Shown here: positions 13,301 to 28,300 of the stretch, one piece after another | Layout of the letters: each line of letters begins with the position of its first letter | Numbering within the stretch: the first letter of the stretch is position 1 | Assembly: GCA_037043455.1 (NCBI GenBank) | Contig: JAWPHD010010292.1 | Span: 1-64,000 of the forward strand | Origin: Cyrtodaria siliqua | Taxonomy: Eukaryota; Mollusca; Bivalvia; Adapedonta; Hiatellidae | Length of the DNA stretch: 64,000 bases | Direction: 5' to 3' | The notes under the pieces: model-generated | The model's database searches: none | Told to the model about the DNA's origin: nothing | Seen by the model: the letters and a program-made list of their open reading frames with translations, nothing else | Translations under genes and position numbers: made by a program

Positions 13301-16300
13301 AAAACAACAGAACTTGGTCATATTGTCTTGGTTAAAGTTTTTGGTTAGTTTTTTTTGGAAAATACCGTATTGCTTTGAAACACTTGGTTTAATTTTTTGG
13401 AAGGTATATATCTCCTATACCGTCAAAGGTATTGCTTTGAAACTTTGTATGAACATTTACTGGCGTAACCCCTTACACTTTCACTAAACAGCACCCCACC
13501 AATGACCTTGACCTTGACTTTAAAGACAACAGAACTTAGTCACATTTTCTTGGTTAAAGTTTTTGGTTAAAGTTTTTTGGAAGGTATATATCTCCAATAC
13601 CATCAACGGTATTGCTTTGATACTTTGTATGAACATTCACTGGGGTAACCCTTATACTTTCCACCAATGACATTGACTGTCAAATTTTCTTGGTTAAATT
13701 TTTGGTTGAAGTTTTTTGGAAGGTATATATCTTCAATACCGTCAAAGGTATTGCTTTGAAACTGTGTATGAATAGTCACTGGGGTAACTCATTACCCTTT
13801 CAGTAAGGCCCACCCCACCAATGACCTTGACCTTGACTTTAAAGACAACAAAACTTAGCTAAATCTTTCTTTATTACATATTTTTTGGAAGGTATATATC
13901 TTCAATACCGTCAAAGGTATTGCTTTAAAATTTTGTTTGAACATTCACTAGGGTAACCCCGTACCTTTTCGCTAAGCCCCACACCACCAATGTCCTTGAC
14001 TTTATAGACAAAATAACTATGAACATTAACGTCTTATACTTAAAATGTACTCAGTTATATTTTATATATTTTATTTCAAATTGTGTCCTTTACTTTATTA
14101 TTTTTTCTTGTTTATTTATTTTTATTGCACTAAATAAAAACAATAATTTAAAGATAGATATAATATACAACCTACGATCCCGACATTTTTTGTATGTTGT
14201 TTTACATCATTTTCGACACATGTAAGGATTTTTTTTGGTGGAGGCAGACCACCCACTTGTCCTGGGTAGAACCATTACTGTACACCTCCAGCAATCCGTT
14301 AGAATCGACATGATCCCAACAAACCAAAGCCTCGTTGTGAATGAAAAACACCCAGAAGGCGAGACAGCCCGTGGCGGTGGCCTTGTTATATCTATGTTTG
14401 CCATTTCAGCCCTGATACCAGGTATAGGACCTTTGTTGTTCAAACTAGGCATTTCTTTCTGGTCAATTGAAAGTGCCGATTTCTTCGAACAAATGGGCAA
14501 GACTCTTATTACCGAGAGGAAGACCAGCAAAACAGTAAGTACAATCTCAGAGCTGTAGATAATTGTTGACTACAGTGAGTATTTACTCATCAGATTCAAA
14601 ATGAATGAGTATTAAGAATCACGTTAAGAGTAAAAGAAATGTTTAAATTGTCCATGCCTCCTAAAATGGATGTGAATCCATTTAATACATTTTAAAAGAA
14701 AACAACCATTATGATTAAACGGTTGTTAAGTAAAACGAAACGCTGTATTGCGTTTGCTCTTAATATAAAGACCCATGTTTAGGACAATTTTCATCATGTA
14801 CATATGGAATAAACTGTTCCATCCGACAATACATGCAAATAATACTCGTGAGTTGAACAGTCTCAATCAAACCGAGACTGCAATATTTCTTATGTGTCGT
14901 GCTCGGCCGTTTCCAAAGGTCCATTATCACTATTTTTTAAAAGTTTTGAGTATTTTTAGTAATTTCTGAGTAATGATGTTCACAATTGTAAAAAACAGAC
15001 GTTTAAAGCTCAGCTTATATACAGCTCTAAATCCATGTGTACTCATATAAACATGACTTTAATTTTTATGTGAGAGCATTCATGAAGATGCCTTTAACAT
15101 ATTTATGGAGTATAGAGGAACATTCAAACGTCGAACAGGATATGTAGCATTCACTGAACGCAGTCAACCAAAACACGCAGTCAACCAAAACACGCAGTCA
15201 AACCAAAACACGCAGTCAAACCAAAACACGCAGTCAACCAAAACACGCAGTCAAACCAAAACACGCAGTCAACCAAAACACGCAACACGCAGTCAACCAA
15301 AATACGCAATCAACCAAAACACGCATTCATCACAAACAACATTTGAATATATCTCTATACACTGATGCACACCCTCACGGGTAAGTTCAAACCCGTTGCG
15401 CGCCTGTGTCTGTTAGTAGACAAGATCAAAAGTAAGAAAAGGTGCGGCAATAATGCGAAAAGTGTGAAATAATAAAAGTGTGAAAAAGATAAAATCAGGA
15501 TAAAAACAAAACTACAGCACTTACGGTTTGATATTGTTGATGCGGCTGACATGCTTTAACTTATTCAAGTCATGCATCAGGACAACATCTTCCGGTAGAG
15601 CATTCCACTGTACTATGGCTAAAGAAAAAAAGGAATATTTGCAATAGTTCACTCCAGTGTGTATTTGTCTGTATGTGATTGAATGGCAGTATCTTGAGAC
15701 CCTGTTGTTACTTTGTATATAGGCTGGAATTGGAATAGCTACACGGCTAGAAGTAAAGTATACATACGGCACCAAAAACGTAATTACGTGGTCCGAGTAT
15801 TAACTTTCATACCCCATCCAACCCCTTCTCCAAGAAACGAAAACGGGGTCGGCCGTGGTATGAAATGAAACCTTAATTTCGGCTTTAAAAGTTTGCATAT
15901 TGTAAAATTAAAACATTTAATAGGTAATTTTAAACAGGTTAGCGGATTTTGTCTGTAAACACATGTTTTTTAATAATGTTTTATTTATTTACGGCGAGAC
16001 CACGTAATGTAAAAGTAGTGTGACAATAGGGTAAGAACGTCGTTTTTGTTTTATATTTATGGATATATGTGTACAAACAAACTATATTACCATTTCAGAA
16101 TTTTGAATCTTATTGAAATATATGTAATAATGCTTTAAAAATAAACACAGAAAGATTGATTTGAAATATTTTCATTATTTATAGAAACATGCTGATTTCC
16201 TGGAAATGATGTTGAATGCAGAGTTTGATGGAGCAAAGAGGGAACACGGTGTAACTTTGGAAACTGCATCTTCTGAAGATCATAAGCAGCACATTGAACG

Positions 16301-19300
16301 TAACTTTAAATATTGTTTTTGTTTATGTGGATCTGTATTGCGCATTGATAGCATATTTACTTTAAGGTAAACGGGGAGAGAGGTGTTATACCTTCCATTC
16401 ATGAACATACGCAATAAAAACTGTCTGCCAATTTTTGAGGAGTGTTTGGCGTGGCCCAGTGGAGTGTTTGGCGTGGCCCAGTGGACGTGAAAACGTGAGG
16501 ACCCGGATTCAAGCCTCATTGGTGCCACTCAGTTTCATTGGTATGTTATTGGGCAAGACACTTTCCCTTAGCATCGTCCGTCGGATGGGGACGTAAACCG
16601 GGTCACCGGGTACATCGGAGTCTTTCTCCCGAGCACGTAAACGAATCATAGGAATATATTCGTTATTAAAAGTAGGACAGATTCCCAAACTCCCATGTAT
16701 CCTTCACCTCTCTCAGAAGCGGCTCAAAATAATATATACTGTTTTGACGTTCCGTTAAACAACAGTCAGTTGTATTCTAGATTCAAAACGACCCTTTTTA
16801 GTATTAACTAAAAATCTGATGAGCGTTTCTTTGTGAAGTGTGGTGGCCGGAATAACTCTTAATGCTTTGCGAATCAGTAGTGTTATTACATCATTCTTAA
16901 TCCTTTGAGATCATCGATTCAATTTCGTGGTTACCTCTCGTGTGGTTATCTCTCATGCACATATTCAATAATGAATACTGATAAGGGAGATCCTTTGGAA
17001 GCAACAAACACAACCAAGAGAATAAATTAAAGTAACAGGCTCGGTTTTATTGAGTCTGTCCATGAGAGGTAATATAAGAAGCAACACCTATCACGCCCCC
17101 TAGCACAGGCTTAAACGGTATTCCACTTCAAAGCCAACTATATTGGGCTCGTTGGTTCCAAAGGACCAATAAAAGTAACACTACTTATTCGAGGAAGCTT
17201 TTACAGCCGCCAAACTGCACTAAACAAACGATAGTGTGAATGTGAAACAGGGTCTGCTAATTTATTCTCTTGGTTGTGTTTGTTACTTTCAAGGGATCTC
17301 CCTTTTCAGTAATCATTAACATTACCACTAGATCTTGTCTAGTGCTGTATGGCGACTCTAGAGTGTCTCCCCCTGCTACAAATCAGCAGTGTTATGTCTT
17401 GCTGGTCCTTCGAAATCATCGATCTCAATATAAGTGGCTTTGTAGTAGAATACCACTTAAACCGGTGCTAAGTTTTGCTTCTTACGTTACCTCTCATGAA
17501 CAGACCCAATACAAAGAGTCTGCTACTTTATTCTCTTAGCTGTGTTTGTTTTCAAAAGGATCTCCCTTTCCAGTATTTATTAAAGTATATTTTACTATAA
17601 GATTAACCGGATTTTCGTATTATGGTAGGTGTTGATACGTTGCATCTCACGAAGAGAAAGAATAAAACCGAGTCTGCTGCTTTCTTCTGGTGTTTGTGTT
17701 TGACTTTATATCATTATTTATTAGTACGAGTATTAGTCCAACGATAACAAAATATGTATTGCTAGAAGAATTAAAATTACGACTGCTTTTTTAATTAGTT
17801 TGGTTGAATTTAACAAGTTTCAAGAGACTCTAGGAGAAAACAGTTTTATATGAGCATTTGAAATTAACTCAAATGTTCGTAGCAACTCGACATTAAAGAA
17901 ACCATCCCGCCAAATAACGGCAAAATTACACGACAGAAACCGTTCATCAAAACTCTATTCAGGTCATATAAAAATGTATATGTGCCGATTAAAAGTATAG
18001 GTTTATTCACGGGTTCTTAAAATACCTGCGATTGAATATGCGTAAAATTAATTACTTTTAATTATACTGTCCAGTTTTGAAGTTTGGCCTGGCTGAGCCA
18101 TTCATATTTTGTCTATAGAGTTTTGGATTCTCAAAATATTTAAGTTATATATATACCTCGTCATCAGTAGATTTAGAAACGGTGGTGTACATATGTTGTA
18201 AAATGCCCCTGTTGATGGCGATATAGGGAATTCAAACATGTATAGGTTTTTAAATTGCAGACCTGACCGACGAAGAGATGAATGGACAAATATTTGGATT
18301 TTTCCTGGGTGGTATGGAAACAACCGCGGCGTTGTTGATGTATTCAGCATACGCTCTCGCTCTTCATCCAGATATAGATGAGAAACTTGTCGAAGAAATT
18401 CAGGAGCACATTGGACTGGTACAACCAATAACTAAGCATTTTACTGACTGCGAAGCAAATCCAAGTTTATGGTTTGGTGATTTCCGTCTGTCTTTCCGTC
18501 TGTTTGTCCATCTATGCGTTTTGACTTTTAAGTTAGCGTTTTTGGTTAAAGGTTTTTGTTTTTCCTCTTTTTCAAAAACATTTTGTCCAAAAGCTTTGAA
18601 ACGTGGCATACATGTTCATTATCATTACACAATATTATATGACAAGAACCAGAACTGTAATATTCTAACTAAATTATCTACCTTCTTTACTTAGATTTTT
18701 CTCTGACAATTAAAATGTTAAATGTAGAGTCATATTCGCAATCCGACGTTGGTGTTTCTTATTTGAAGTTTAACTGAACGTCTCGAACAATGGGGAACAA
18801 TGGTTAATTAACGTGCCATTGCAGCCTTGTATGTATAATACGCTGGTAAACTGGTTTAATTACCATTAAGAAAACTTGAACACAATAAAATTGAAATGTC
18901 TTATAACTTATTATTGCATTTTGTTTTACAAAAGACATGCTTTGTTAAAACCTAAACGAGCTGGTATCTAAAGAAAAGCCAGCGTTCCAAAATACATTTT
19001 TTTTGTGTAAACACGTTTTGCTAATTTTTCCCTCATATAAATTTATATATATACTGATAAAAATAAGTTTAGCAAGTAAATAACTTATAAATCCCGTTGA
19101 CCAAATTCTAGGACATGTGTAGAAGCGGTACAAACTTACATACTTATCAGTTATATTAAGGGAATTGGTCACAAAAGCAATATGCGAAAACAATAGCAAC
19201 ATGTGGTAATCTACATGTTTTGCAGAAATTATAATTTCCCTCTTAGATTTCAATGTAAAGGGAGGTAATTTTACAAATCGTTTGGTTCCCTATATCTTTA

Positions 19301-22300
19301 TAATGGCAACGAAATTGTCGATTGTTTTAGCGGTGTTTAGCTCTACTGTAAATTTAGCGGTGTTTAGCTCTATTGTAAACAGTAGAGCACAGTAGAGCTA
19401 AAAACCTTTAAGCGGTGTTTAGCTCTACTGTTTAAAGGTTTTTAGCTCTACTGTAAACAGTAGAGCTAAACACCGCTAAAACAGTCGACAACGAAATTGT
19501 CGATTGTTTTAGCGGTGATCGACAACGAAATTTATACTGCTCTACTGGCCCGGCAGAGCTAATGGGATGGCGAGTTGTCCGCCGTCCGTCCGTCGTCCGT
19601 TAACTTTTCCCTCGTTAACACGATAGCGCCTTCATTTTCCATCCGTTGTCTTTAACAGATTGTTGATATCAATGAAAGTTCGGACAAGTTTGAAAACCAG
19701 CCAGGTCGGACCAGCAACACCAAAGTTATGGCCCCCGATTAAGTTAAAAGTGCTGTATTTCGCCTAGTTAAGACGATACAGCCTTCATTTTTCATCCGAT
19801 CAAACTTTACCAGATTGTTGATATCAATGAAAGCTTGGACAAATTCGAAAACCAGCCAGTTCGGACCAGTTACACTGGAGTTATGGGCCTTGGTTTAGTT
19901 AACATTGCTGTATTTTAACGCGATAGGGCCTTCATTTTTCATCCAAACTTTTTTAAACTTTACCACATTGTTGATATCAATGAAAGCTCGGACGAGTTTG
20001 AAACCCAGACATATAGGACAATTTACACCGCAGTTTTCTGAAATATGCTATAATTTGGCCTCGTTAACACGATAGTACCTTCATTCTTCATCCGTTCTTT
20101 TGCAAACTTTACCAGATTTTTGCTATCAATAAAAGCTCGGGCGACTTTAAAATTCAGCCAGTTCGGACCTACATCGTAGTTATGGCTCTTGATTTAAATA
20201 AAATTGCTATAGTTTGCCTCGTTAACGCCATAGGACTTTCATTTTTCATTTGATCTTTTTTAAACTTTATCAGATTGTTGATATCAATAAAAGCTCGGGC
20301 GAGTTTAAAAATCCGCCAGATTGGACCATTTACACCGGAGTTATGGCCCTTGATTTTCTGAAATATGCTATAATTTGGCTTCGTTAACCTGATAGGGCCT
20401 TCGTTTTCATCCTATCTTTTCCAAACGTTACCAGATAGTTGATATCAATGAAAAGCTCAGATGAGTTCGAAAACCAACAAATTCGGACCAGTAGCACTGG
20501 AGTTATGGCTCTTGATGTATTGTTTGGGGCGCTTGTTTCAGCCAAAGGTTTTTTGGACTTTTAAGATAAAATTAATCTACTACCTATATAAGTTATATAT
20601 CAGTGGAACAGACATTTTTAGTGGTAAATAAAAATACCTTACTTTTCAAAATCGGTTGAGAAATAAAAATTTCATGTGCGAAAGTTGATTTTGGTGGGTC
20701 GTTTTCAATGCAAAATTCTGCTGCATGAAAAATTCGAAAAATATTTTTTTTTTAGATTTTTTATTCAAAAATAGTTTTAAATTGTTGGATATTAGTACAT
20801 TAAGACACCCTGAAAGTTTTATAACAAAATATCAAGTTTTACTGAAGTTATCTGACATTTTGTAATTTTCTGCTGTCCCACCAACAAGGAATTTACATAG
20901 GAAAAGCCCCATCAAAAAATCATTTTGGCTGTAAAATATTTATTTCTCAACTGATTTTCAAAAGTAAAGTAGTTTTATTTACCACTATAAATGCCAGTTA
21001 TAATGATATATAACTGATGTACGTATTATTTAAATTGCTCGAGTTACTGCAGAAAAACCTTTGGCTGAAACAAGCGCCCCAAACAATAGTAACAAATGCT
21101 GTATTTTGCTTCGGCCTTCATTTAGCTGGATTTCAATGATATTTTGCAGGGATGATCAGGACAAAATTTATTTGTGCATGTCGTCACCTAGTTCAAGTTG
21201 AATGATTTCGCAGGGTTGATCAGTATCAATACTAGTTATGCATGTCATCGCCGTTTTCCGGCTGAAATATTTTTGGTGCAGTTATGGCCGTTTAAAGGTT
21301 TTAATACACACAGTTTATCCGGACTAGTTCAACAAATCATGGAAGGATGATGAGTACCAAGCCTAGTTGAACATATCGTCGCCGCTTTCCGGTTGAATGT
21401 TTTTTTGGCAGAGTTATGGCCATTTAAAGGTATTAATACACTAACTGTGTACATACTAGTACTCCTGAACGCCTGTCCAGATATCAACGAAACTTGGCAG
21501 GGATAATAAGTACCAAGCCTAGTTGCACATATCAATGCCGTGTATTTGTTTAATGATTTTTGAAGAGTTATGGCCCCTTATACTTTGTCCAGACTAGTTT
21601 TCCTGAACTGGCTGGATTTCAATGAAACTTAGCAGGAATGATCAGAACCAAGCCTAGTTGCGCATATTGTTTTCATGTTCTGATGTTCTGGTTGAATGAT
21701 TTCTTTTGGAGTTGTGGCTCTTTAAAGGTTTTAATACACAGACTTTGTCTGGACTAGTTCTCCGCAACCACTGGTAAACTTTCAACGAAACTTGTTTGCT
21801 TATATCGTTATCGTGTTCCGGTTTGACAGATTTTTGGCAGAGTTATGATCCTTTAAAGGTTTTCATACACACAATTTGTCTCGACTATTTTTCCTGATCC
21901 CCTGGCTGGATTTCAGATATTGGAGTGGATGATGAGTACCAAGCCTAGATGGGCATATCATTGCCATGTTCCGGTTAAATGAATTTTGGCAGAGTTATAG
22001 ACTTTTAAAAGTTTTAATACACTAACGTTGTACATACTAGTTCTCCTGAACCCCTGGGCGGATTTCAACGAAACTTGGCAGGGATGATCAGTACCTAGCC
22101 TAGTTTATTGTTGTGTTCCCCACCACAGACTCCATATAGCAAGTAGAGCGATACAGGCCCTATTGGGCCTCTTGTTATAAGTTGAGACCCATAACAGATA
22201 TTTTGCAATGCTTAATCTTGCTCATTTTTAAATATGAAATAGTACGTTTTAACTAAATGGGAGGTAACTCTGATACTTAAATTGAAATACAAAAAGTAAG

Positions 22301-25300
22301 TGAAAAAGAATATCAACCTGTCATGCCAATGATTTAAACTGCTTCACAATATAAAATAGCATTTCTTTTATTTAAGCTAGATGTGCATAAGGGCTTGCTA
22401 AACTTTATTTTGTCAGTACATATATGAGTTTCTCTTTGTTATACTTATATCGCGTAATACTGCTGGCTAGTATGTTATAGGATAGCATGGATTGAAAACT
22501 TTTATTTACAATGCCTCATTTTATTTGGATGAGATGAGGTTTGCTGCCATTTTGACCAGTGATATTGTCGACCGTTTCTGTTTCAGATGATATATATTGT
22601 ATTTAATTGTTGTTTGAAGTGCGTGATTTACATGCTACATCCTGTTTATCCAGCGTGATTTACATGCTACATCCTGTTTATCCAGCGTGATTTACATGCT
22701 ACATCCTGTTTATCCAGTCCTTGTTGTTGTTATTTTACACCTACATGTACCGGGAGATATTGAGGTAAGTATATCCTAACTTACTGCATATTATGTCGTT
22801 TATAGGAAGATCCAACGTATGAGACGGTCAACAAGCTGAAGTATATGGACCAGTTCATCAATGAAGTACTGAGAGTCTACCCACCAGTTACAAAGTAATA
22901 CTAGAATATTATACCCCTCCATTTGTCAAATATAGTAGACATTATATGATCCCTGCACAATCACTTTTCGTACACAACCTGAATTCGAACGCTTCCGAAT
23001 AAACAGACGAGGTATTTAAAGAACGCACGCCTATACCTTTACCTGATGTTTTGACAGATACTCCCGCAGAAATGTCAACATGACAATATAAACAAAAATG
23101 GAGATATGAGAGATAGTATTCATATAAAACGGTAATCTCCATGTGTATTTTAGTCAAAAAAACGGACAATACTCTATCGTACCTTTAGGACGTCCTTTTG
23201 GTTACATGTACGCAATCACGCACGTATTTTAGTCAGTTTTGCTATCCATAATCTGTCTTACCTTAACACTTGATTACAACGATTTTTTCTTTGAATAAGA
23301 TTTTGACAGCTGTCTCTGCACAATTATCGTTATCTACTTTCCACCCAAAAAGTCAGAAGTATTCTGCGGGTAAAACATATGCACCTTAAAATATTACCCT
23401 CTCTTATGTAATTTGGCTGAAAATGTTGGGTCTGCAAGCACTTCAGTCCCACAAACTTGAACACGTTTACTCAAATTAGTATTGCTAAATGGGGGAAGAT
23501 GTGACAATTGTGAGGGTTTGGGTATTTGACATTTTGAGGGTCATAAGAAGCGGAAACACATTTGTCCGCCTTTCATTTGCAGCTGAACACAAAAGAACAC
23601 ACAAGCAAAATGGTTGAATTGATATCCCCCGCCGACTGATGTATTATCCTCGAGTGGAAGAAATGTGTTCGGATTTTTTTTAATTAGTATAAATCATGAC
23701 CTTGAACCTTCATAAATTCGAATATCTACTTTTAAAATTCATCATCATAGTAAATTTGAAAAAAGGATGTACCATTTTAAGGCATTGACTTTTATAGTGG
23801 GAGTATATGGCTGGACTGGGTATAATATTAGCAGGTGTGTATAATATAGTAATAAATGTAATATACAAGAAATGTAGAATTGTATATCAATGATTACTTT
23901 TTGATTACCTGACCATGTGATATGTATCAATCTGTTTACTTCATTTCATTACTACGGCTACTATCAGATGATCTTGATATTTCAGGGGAGGGATGTATTT
24001 GGCTCAAGTTTGCCTAGCTTTAAAATAAATCAAACTTTCATTAATATAAATGCTCATATCAAGTATCAAGTTTGACATGTGACCCAGGGGCAGAGCCAAA
24101 TTTGACCCCAGTGTCAACAAACTTGGTAGAGGACCATAAGCTGAGTGTAAATACAAAATATTAAACTGTTGGCTCTTGTAGTTTCAGAGAAGACGATTTT
24201 TCAAGTTTTTCCCTATATAAGTTTATGTAAAACATGTGACCCTGGAGTGGGGCCAAATTTGACCTCACTGTCACCATTCAAGCATACTTGGTAGAGGACC
24301 ATAAGCTGAATGTAAATACACACTAGAACGCGATCGCACATATCCACGTTTTCTTCACACAGGCCACCCCCACCAACCACCACACACACACATACAGGAG
24401 AACAACATATTATTATACATGGTAATCCCTTCATCAAAATGTTCGTTTGAGACATAATTTAAAAAACGTTTCACCCCATAATACCCTCCCCACCCTCACC
24501 ACCACTGTAATTGAATTATTAGTGTATTTGATGCCCCTTCACCAGGTCCCAACGGATGAAGTAGGAGGAAACAAATGTATACAGTGTAATCCCATCATCA
24601 TAATGTTTCATTTGAGACATAATTTAAAAAAAAGCAGATGTCCTAGTTCGAAATAATAAAATCGTTTGATATGTTGTTATCTTTCATAGACAATTACATA
24701 CACCACCAAGTTATGTGCAAAAATATGGAAAAATACGGTGTAATTAAATTGTTTGTGTAATTGTCCTTTTGACCCCCTGTTTCATTTGAGACATAATTAC
24801 AAAAAAAAAAAAAACCAGAACCCCCTCCCACCCCACCACACCCAATCTGGGCCCCTGGGCAAACGTCCGAGTTCGAAATAATATTTTTTTTTTCATATGT
24901 TGTTTATCTTTCATAGACGATTACATACACCAAGTTATGTGCACAAATATGGAAAAATGACAGTGTAATTGAATTTTTAATATAACTGACCTTTTGACCC
25001 CCCACCACCCCACCACCACCACCACCCCGCAGGGCCCCTGGATGCGGAGCCAAAAATAATGTTGCTCTTGCTGAATTCATACCCAAAGTTTGGTTGAATT
25101 CCGTTTTGCGGTTTAGGAGGAGATACGGTAACAGATGGACAGACGGACAAATGGAGGCGATTTTAATATACCCTGCTTTTTTCAAAAACATGGGTATTAA
25201 ATTAATTGACCCCCTGTTACCCTTCCCGCACCACAATCATCATCATCATCATGTTTCATTTGAGACATAATTACAAAACAAAATGCCCCAAATCCCCCCC

Positions 25301-28300
25301 CCCCCCCCCCCCAACACACACACACACACACACTACCCCAGCGCCTCCCACCCGGGGCCCCAGGCAGACGTTCGAGTTCGAAATAATAAAATCGTTTTAT
25401 AAGTGGTGTTTAATCTTTCATCATGTTCATAGGCAAATTACATACCCCATGTTATGTGCAAAACAAGAGGCCCAAGAGGGCCTGTGAACGCTCTACTGGC
25501 TGTTATACCATTGATGAATCGAGTCGTACTACATGGTGTCTAGAGTGTACACAAGGTTTTTCAAGTATTTGACCTAGTGACCTAGTTTTTGACCCCATGG
25601 GACCCATTTTCGAACTTGACCAAAATATAAATAAGACAACATTTCGACCAAGTTTCATCAAGATCGGGTCAGAAATATGGCCTCTAGAGTGTACACAAGG
25701 TTTTTCAAGTATTTGACCTAGTGACCTAGTTTTCGACCCTGTGTGACCCATTTTCGAATTTTAGCAAGCTATAATTGAGACAAATATTCTGACAAAATTG
25801 CATCAAGATCGGGTAAAAAATATGGCCTCTAGAGTGTACACACAGTTTTTCCAAAGTTTGACCTAGTGACCTAGTTTTTAACACCATGTGACCCATTTTT
25901 GAACTTGACCAAGATATAATTAAGACAAACATTTTGACCAAGTTTCATCAAGATTAGGTCAGAAATACGGCTTCTAGAGTGTACACAAGGTTTTTCAAGT
26001 ATTTGACCTAGTGACCTAGTTTTTAACCCCATGTGACCCATTTTCAAACTTGACCAAGATATAATTAAGACAAACATTCTGACAAAGTTGCATCAAGCTC
26101 GGGTCAAAAATATGGCCTCTAGAGTGTACACAAGGTTTTTCCAATATTTGACCTAGTGACCTAGTTTTTAACTTCATGTGACCCATTTCCGAACTTGATC
26201 AAGATATAATTAAGATAAAAAATTTGACAAAGTTTCATCAAGATTGGGTAACAAATATGACATCTAGAGTGTACACAAGTTTTTTCAAGTATTTGACCTA
26301 GTGACCTAGTTTTTGACCCCAAATGACCCATTTTTGAACTTTACATTCTGACAAAGTTTCATCAAGATCGGGTCAAAAATATGGCCTCTAGAGTGTACAC
26401 ACGGTTTTTCCAAAGTTTGACCTAGTGACCTAGTTTTTAACACCATGTGACCCATTTTCAAACTTGACCAAGATATAATTAAGACAAACATTCTGACAAA
26501 GTTGCATCAAGCTCGGTTCTAAAATATGGCCTCTAGAGTGTACACAAGGTTTTTCCAATATTTGACCTAGTGACCTAGTTTTTGACCCCACATGACCCAT
26601 TTTCGAACTTGACCGAGATTTCATTGAGACAAACAATTAAGATAAACATTCTGACAAAGTTGCATCAAGCTCGGGTCAAAAATATGGCCTCTAGAGTGTA
26701 CACAAGGTTTTTCCAATATTTGACCTAGTGACCTAGTTTTTATTTTCATGTGACCCATTTCCGAACTTGATCAAGATATAATTAAGATAAACAATTTGAC
26801 AAAGTTTCATCAAGATTGGATAACAAATATGACCTCTAGAGTGTACACAAGTTTTTTCAAGTATTTGACCTAGTGACCTAGTTTTTGACCCACATGACCC
26901 ATTTTTGAACTTGACCGAGATTTCATTGAGACAAACATTCTGACAAAGTTTCATCAAGATCGGGTCAAAAATATGGCCTCTAGAGTGTACACAAGGTTTT
27001 TCCAAAGTTTGACCTAGTGACCTAGTTTTTAACCCATATGACCCATTTCCGAACTTGATCAAGATATAATTAAGATAAACAATTTGACAAAGTTTCATCA
27101 AGATTGGGTCAAAAATTTGACCTCTAAAGTGTACACACGGTTTTTCCAAAGTTTGACCTAGTGACCTAGTTTTTAACACCATGTGACCCATTTTTGAACT
27201 TGAGCAAGATATAATTAAGACAAACACTTTGACAAAGTTTCATCAAGATTGGGTCAGAAATACGGCTTCTAGAGTGTACACAAGGTTTTTCAAGTATTTG
27301 ACCTAGTGACCTAGTTTTTAACCCCATGTGACCCATTTTCAAACTTGACCAAGATATAATTAAGACAAACATTCTGACAAAGTTGCATCAAGCTCGGGTC
27401 AAAAATATGGCCTCTAGAGGGTACACAAGGTTTTTCCAATATTTGACCTAGTGACCTAGTTTTTGAACCCACATGACCCATTTTCGAACTTGACCGAGAT
27501 TTCATTGAGACAAACATTCTGACAAAGTTTCATGATGATTGCATCAGAAATGTGGCCTCTAGAGTGTACACAAGCAAAATTTAACGGACGGACGGACGGA
27601 GACGGACGGACGGACGGACGGACGGACACCACACCATCCCATAAGCTCTGCTGGCCTTTGGCCAGTAGAGCTAAATATAGAAAAATTACAGTGTAATTGC
27701 ATTTTTAGTGTGACCTTTTGACCCTCCTGAGTGCCCCCTGTGTGTGGAGCCATCATCATAATGTTTCATTTGAGACATAATTACCAAGAAAATAAAATGC
27801 AAAATCCCCCACACCCTCCCGCCCCATCCACCCTGGGGCCCCTGGGCAGATGTGGGTATAAATATTAAACCTTTGACTCTTGTAGTTTCAGAGAAGAAGA
27901 TTTTTAAAGTTTTTCCCTTATATAAGTCTATGTAAAACTGCGACCCCTGGGGCGGGGCCAAATTTGACCACAGGGTCACCATTTGAACAAAAATGGTAGC
28001 GGATCCATAAGCTGATAATAAATGAATAAAATATTAAATATTTTACCTCTTGCAGTTTCAGAGAAGATTTTTGAAGTTCTTCCCTATAACTCTATGTAAA
28101 ACTGATCCAACAAGAGCCCCTAAGCTCCCCATTAAAGAAAAAATGAACTCATGAACCAAGGTTTCCAATCAGAAAAAAAAATTAAAAAAATAAAAAATTA
28201 TATATAAAAAAATATAATTTAAAAAAAAATTAACTCGTATGTAAATCCAAGAAGGTCCCTTAGCTTCCAATTAAAGAAAAATTGAACCAATGAACGAAGG

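Noticed and set aside
14019..14225. Hydrophobic 68-residue frame
   Set aside because: T-rich intron sequence; no conserved features or splice context.
14235..14409. Longer version of gene A exon 8 extending upstream
   Set aside because: The open frame continues upstream, but the upstream part is a SINE fragment, and the AG at 14408-14409 after a pyrimidine tract gives the right phase and the CYP3 alignment.
15105..15365. Gln/Asn-rich small protein
   Set aside because: Created by the CAACCAAAACACGCAGT minisatellite.
25503..27517. Minus-strand frames with repeated [19 protein letters not shown]
   Set aside because: They are translations of the 145-bp core of H3, broken at varying points.
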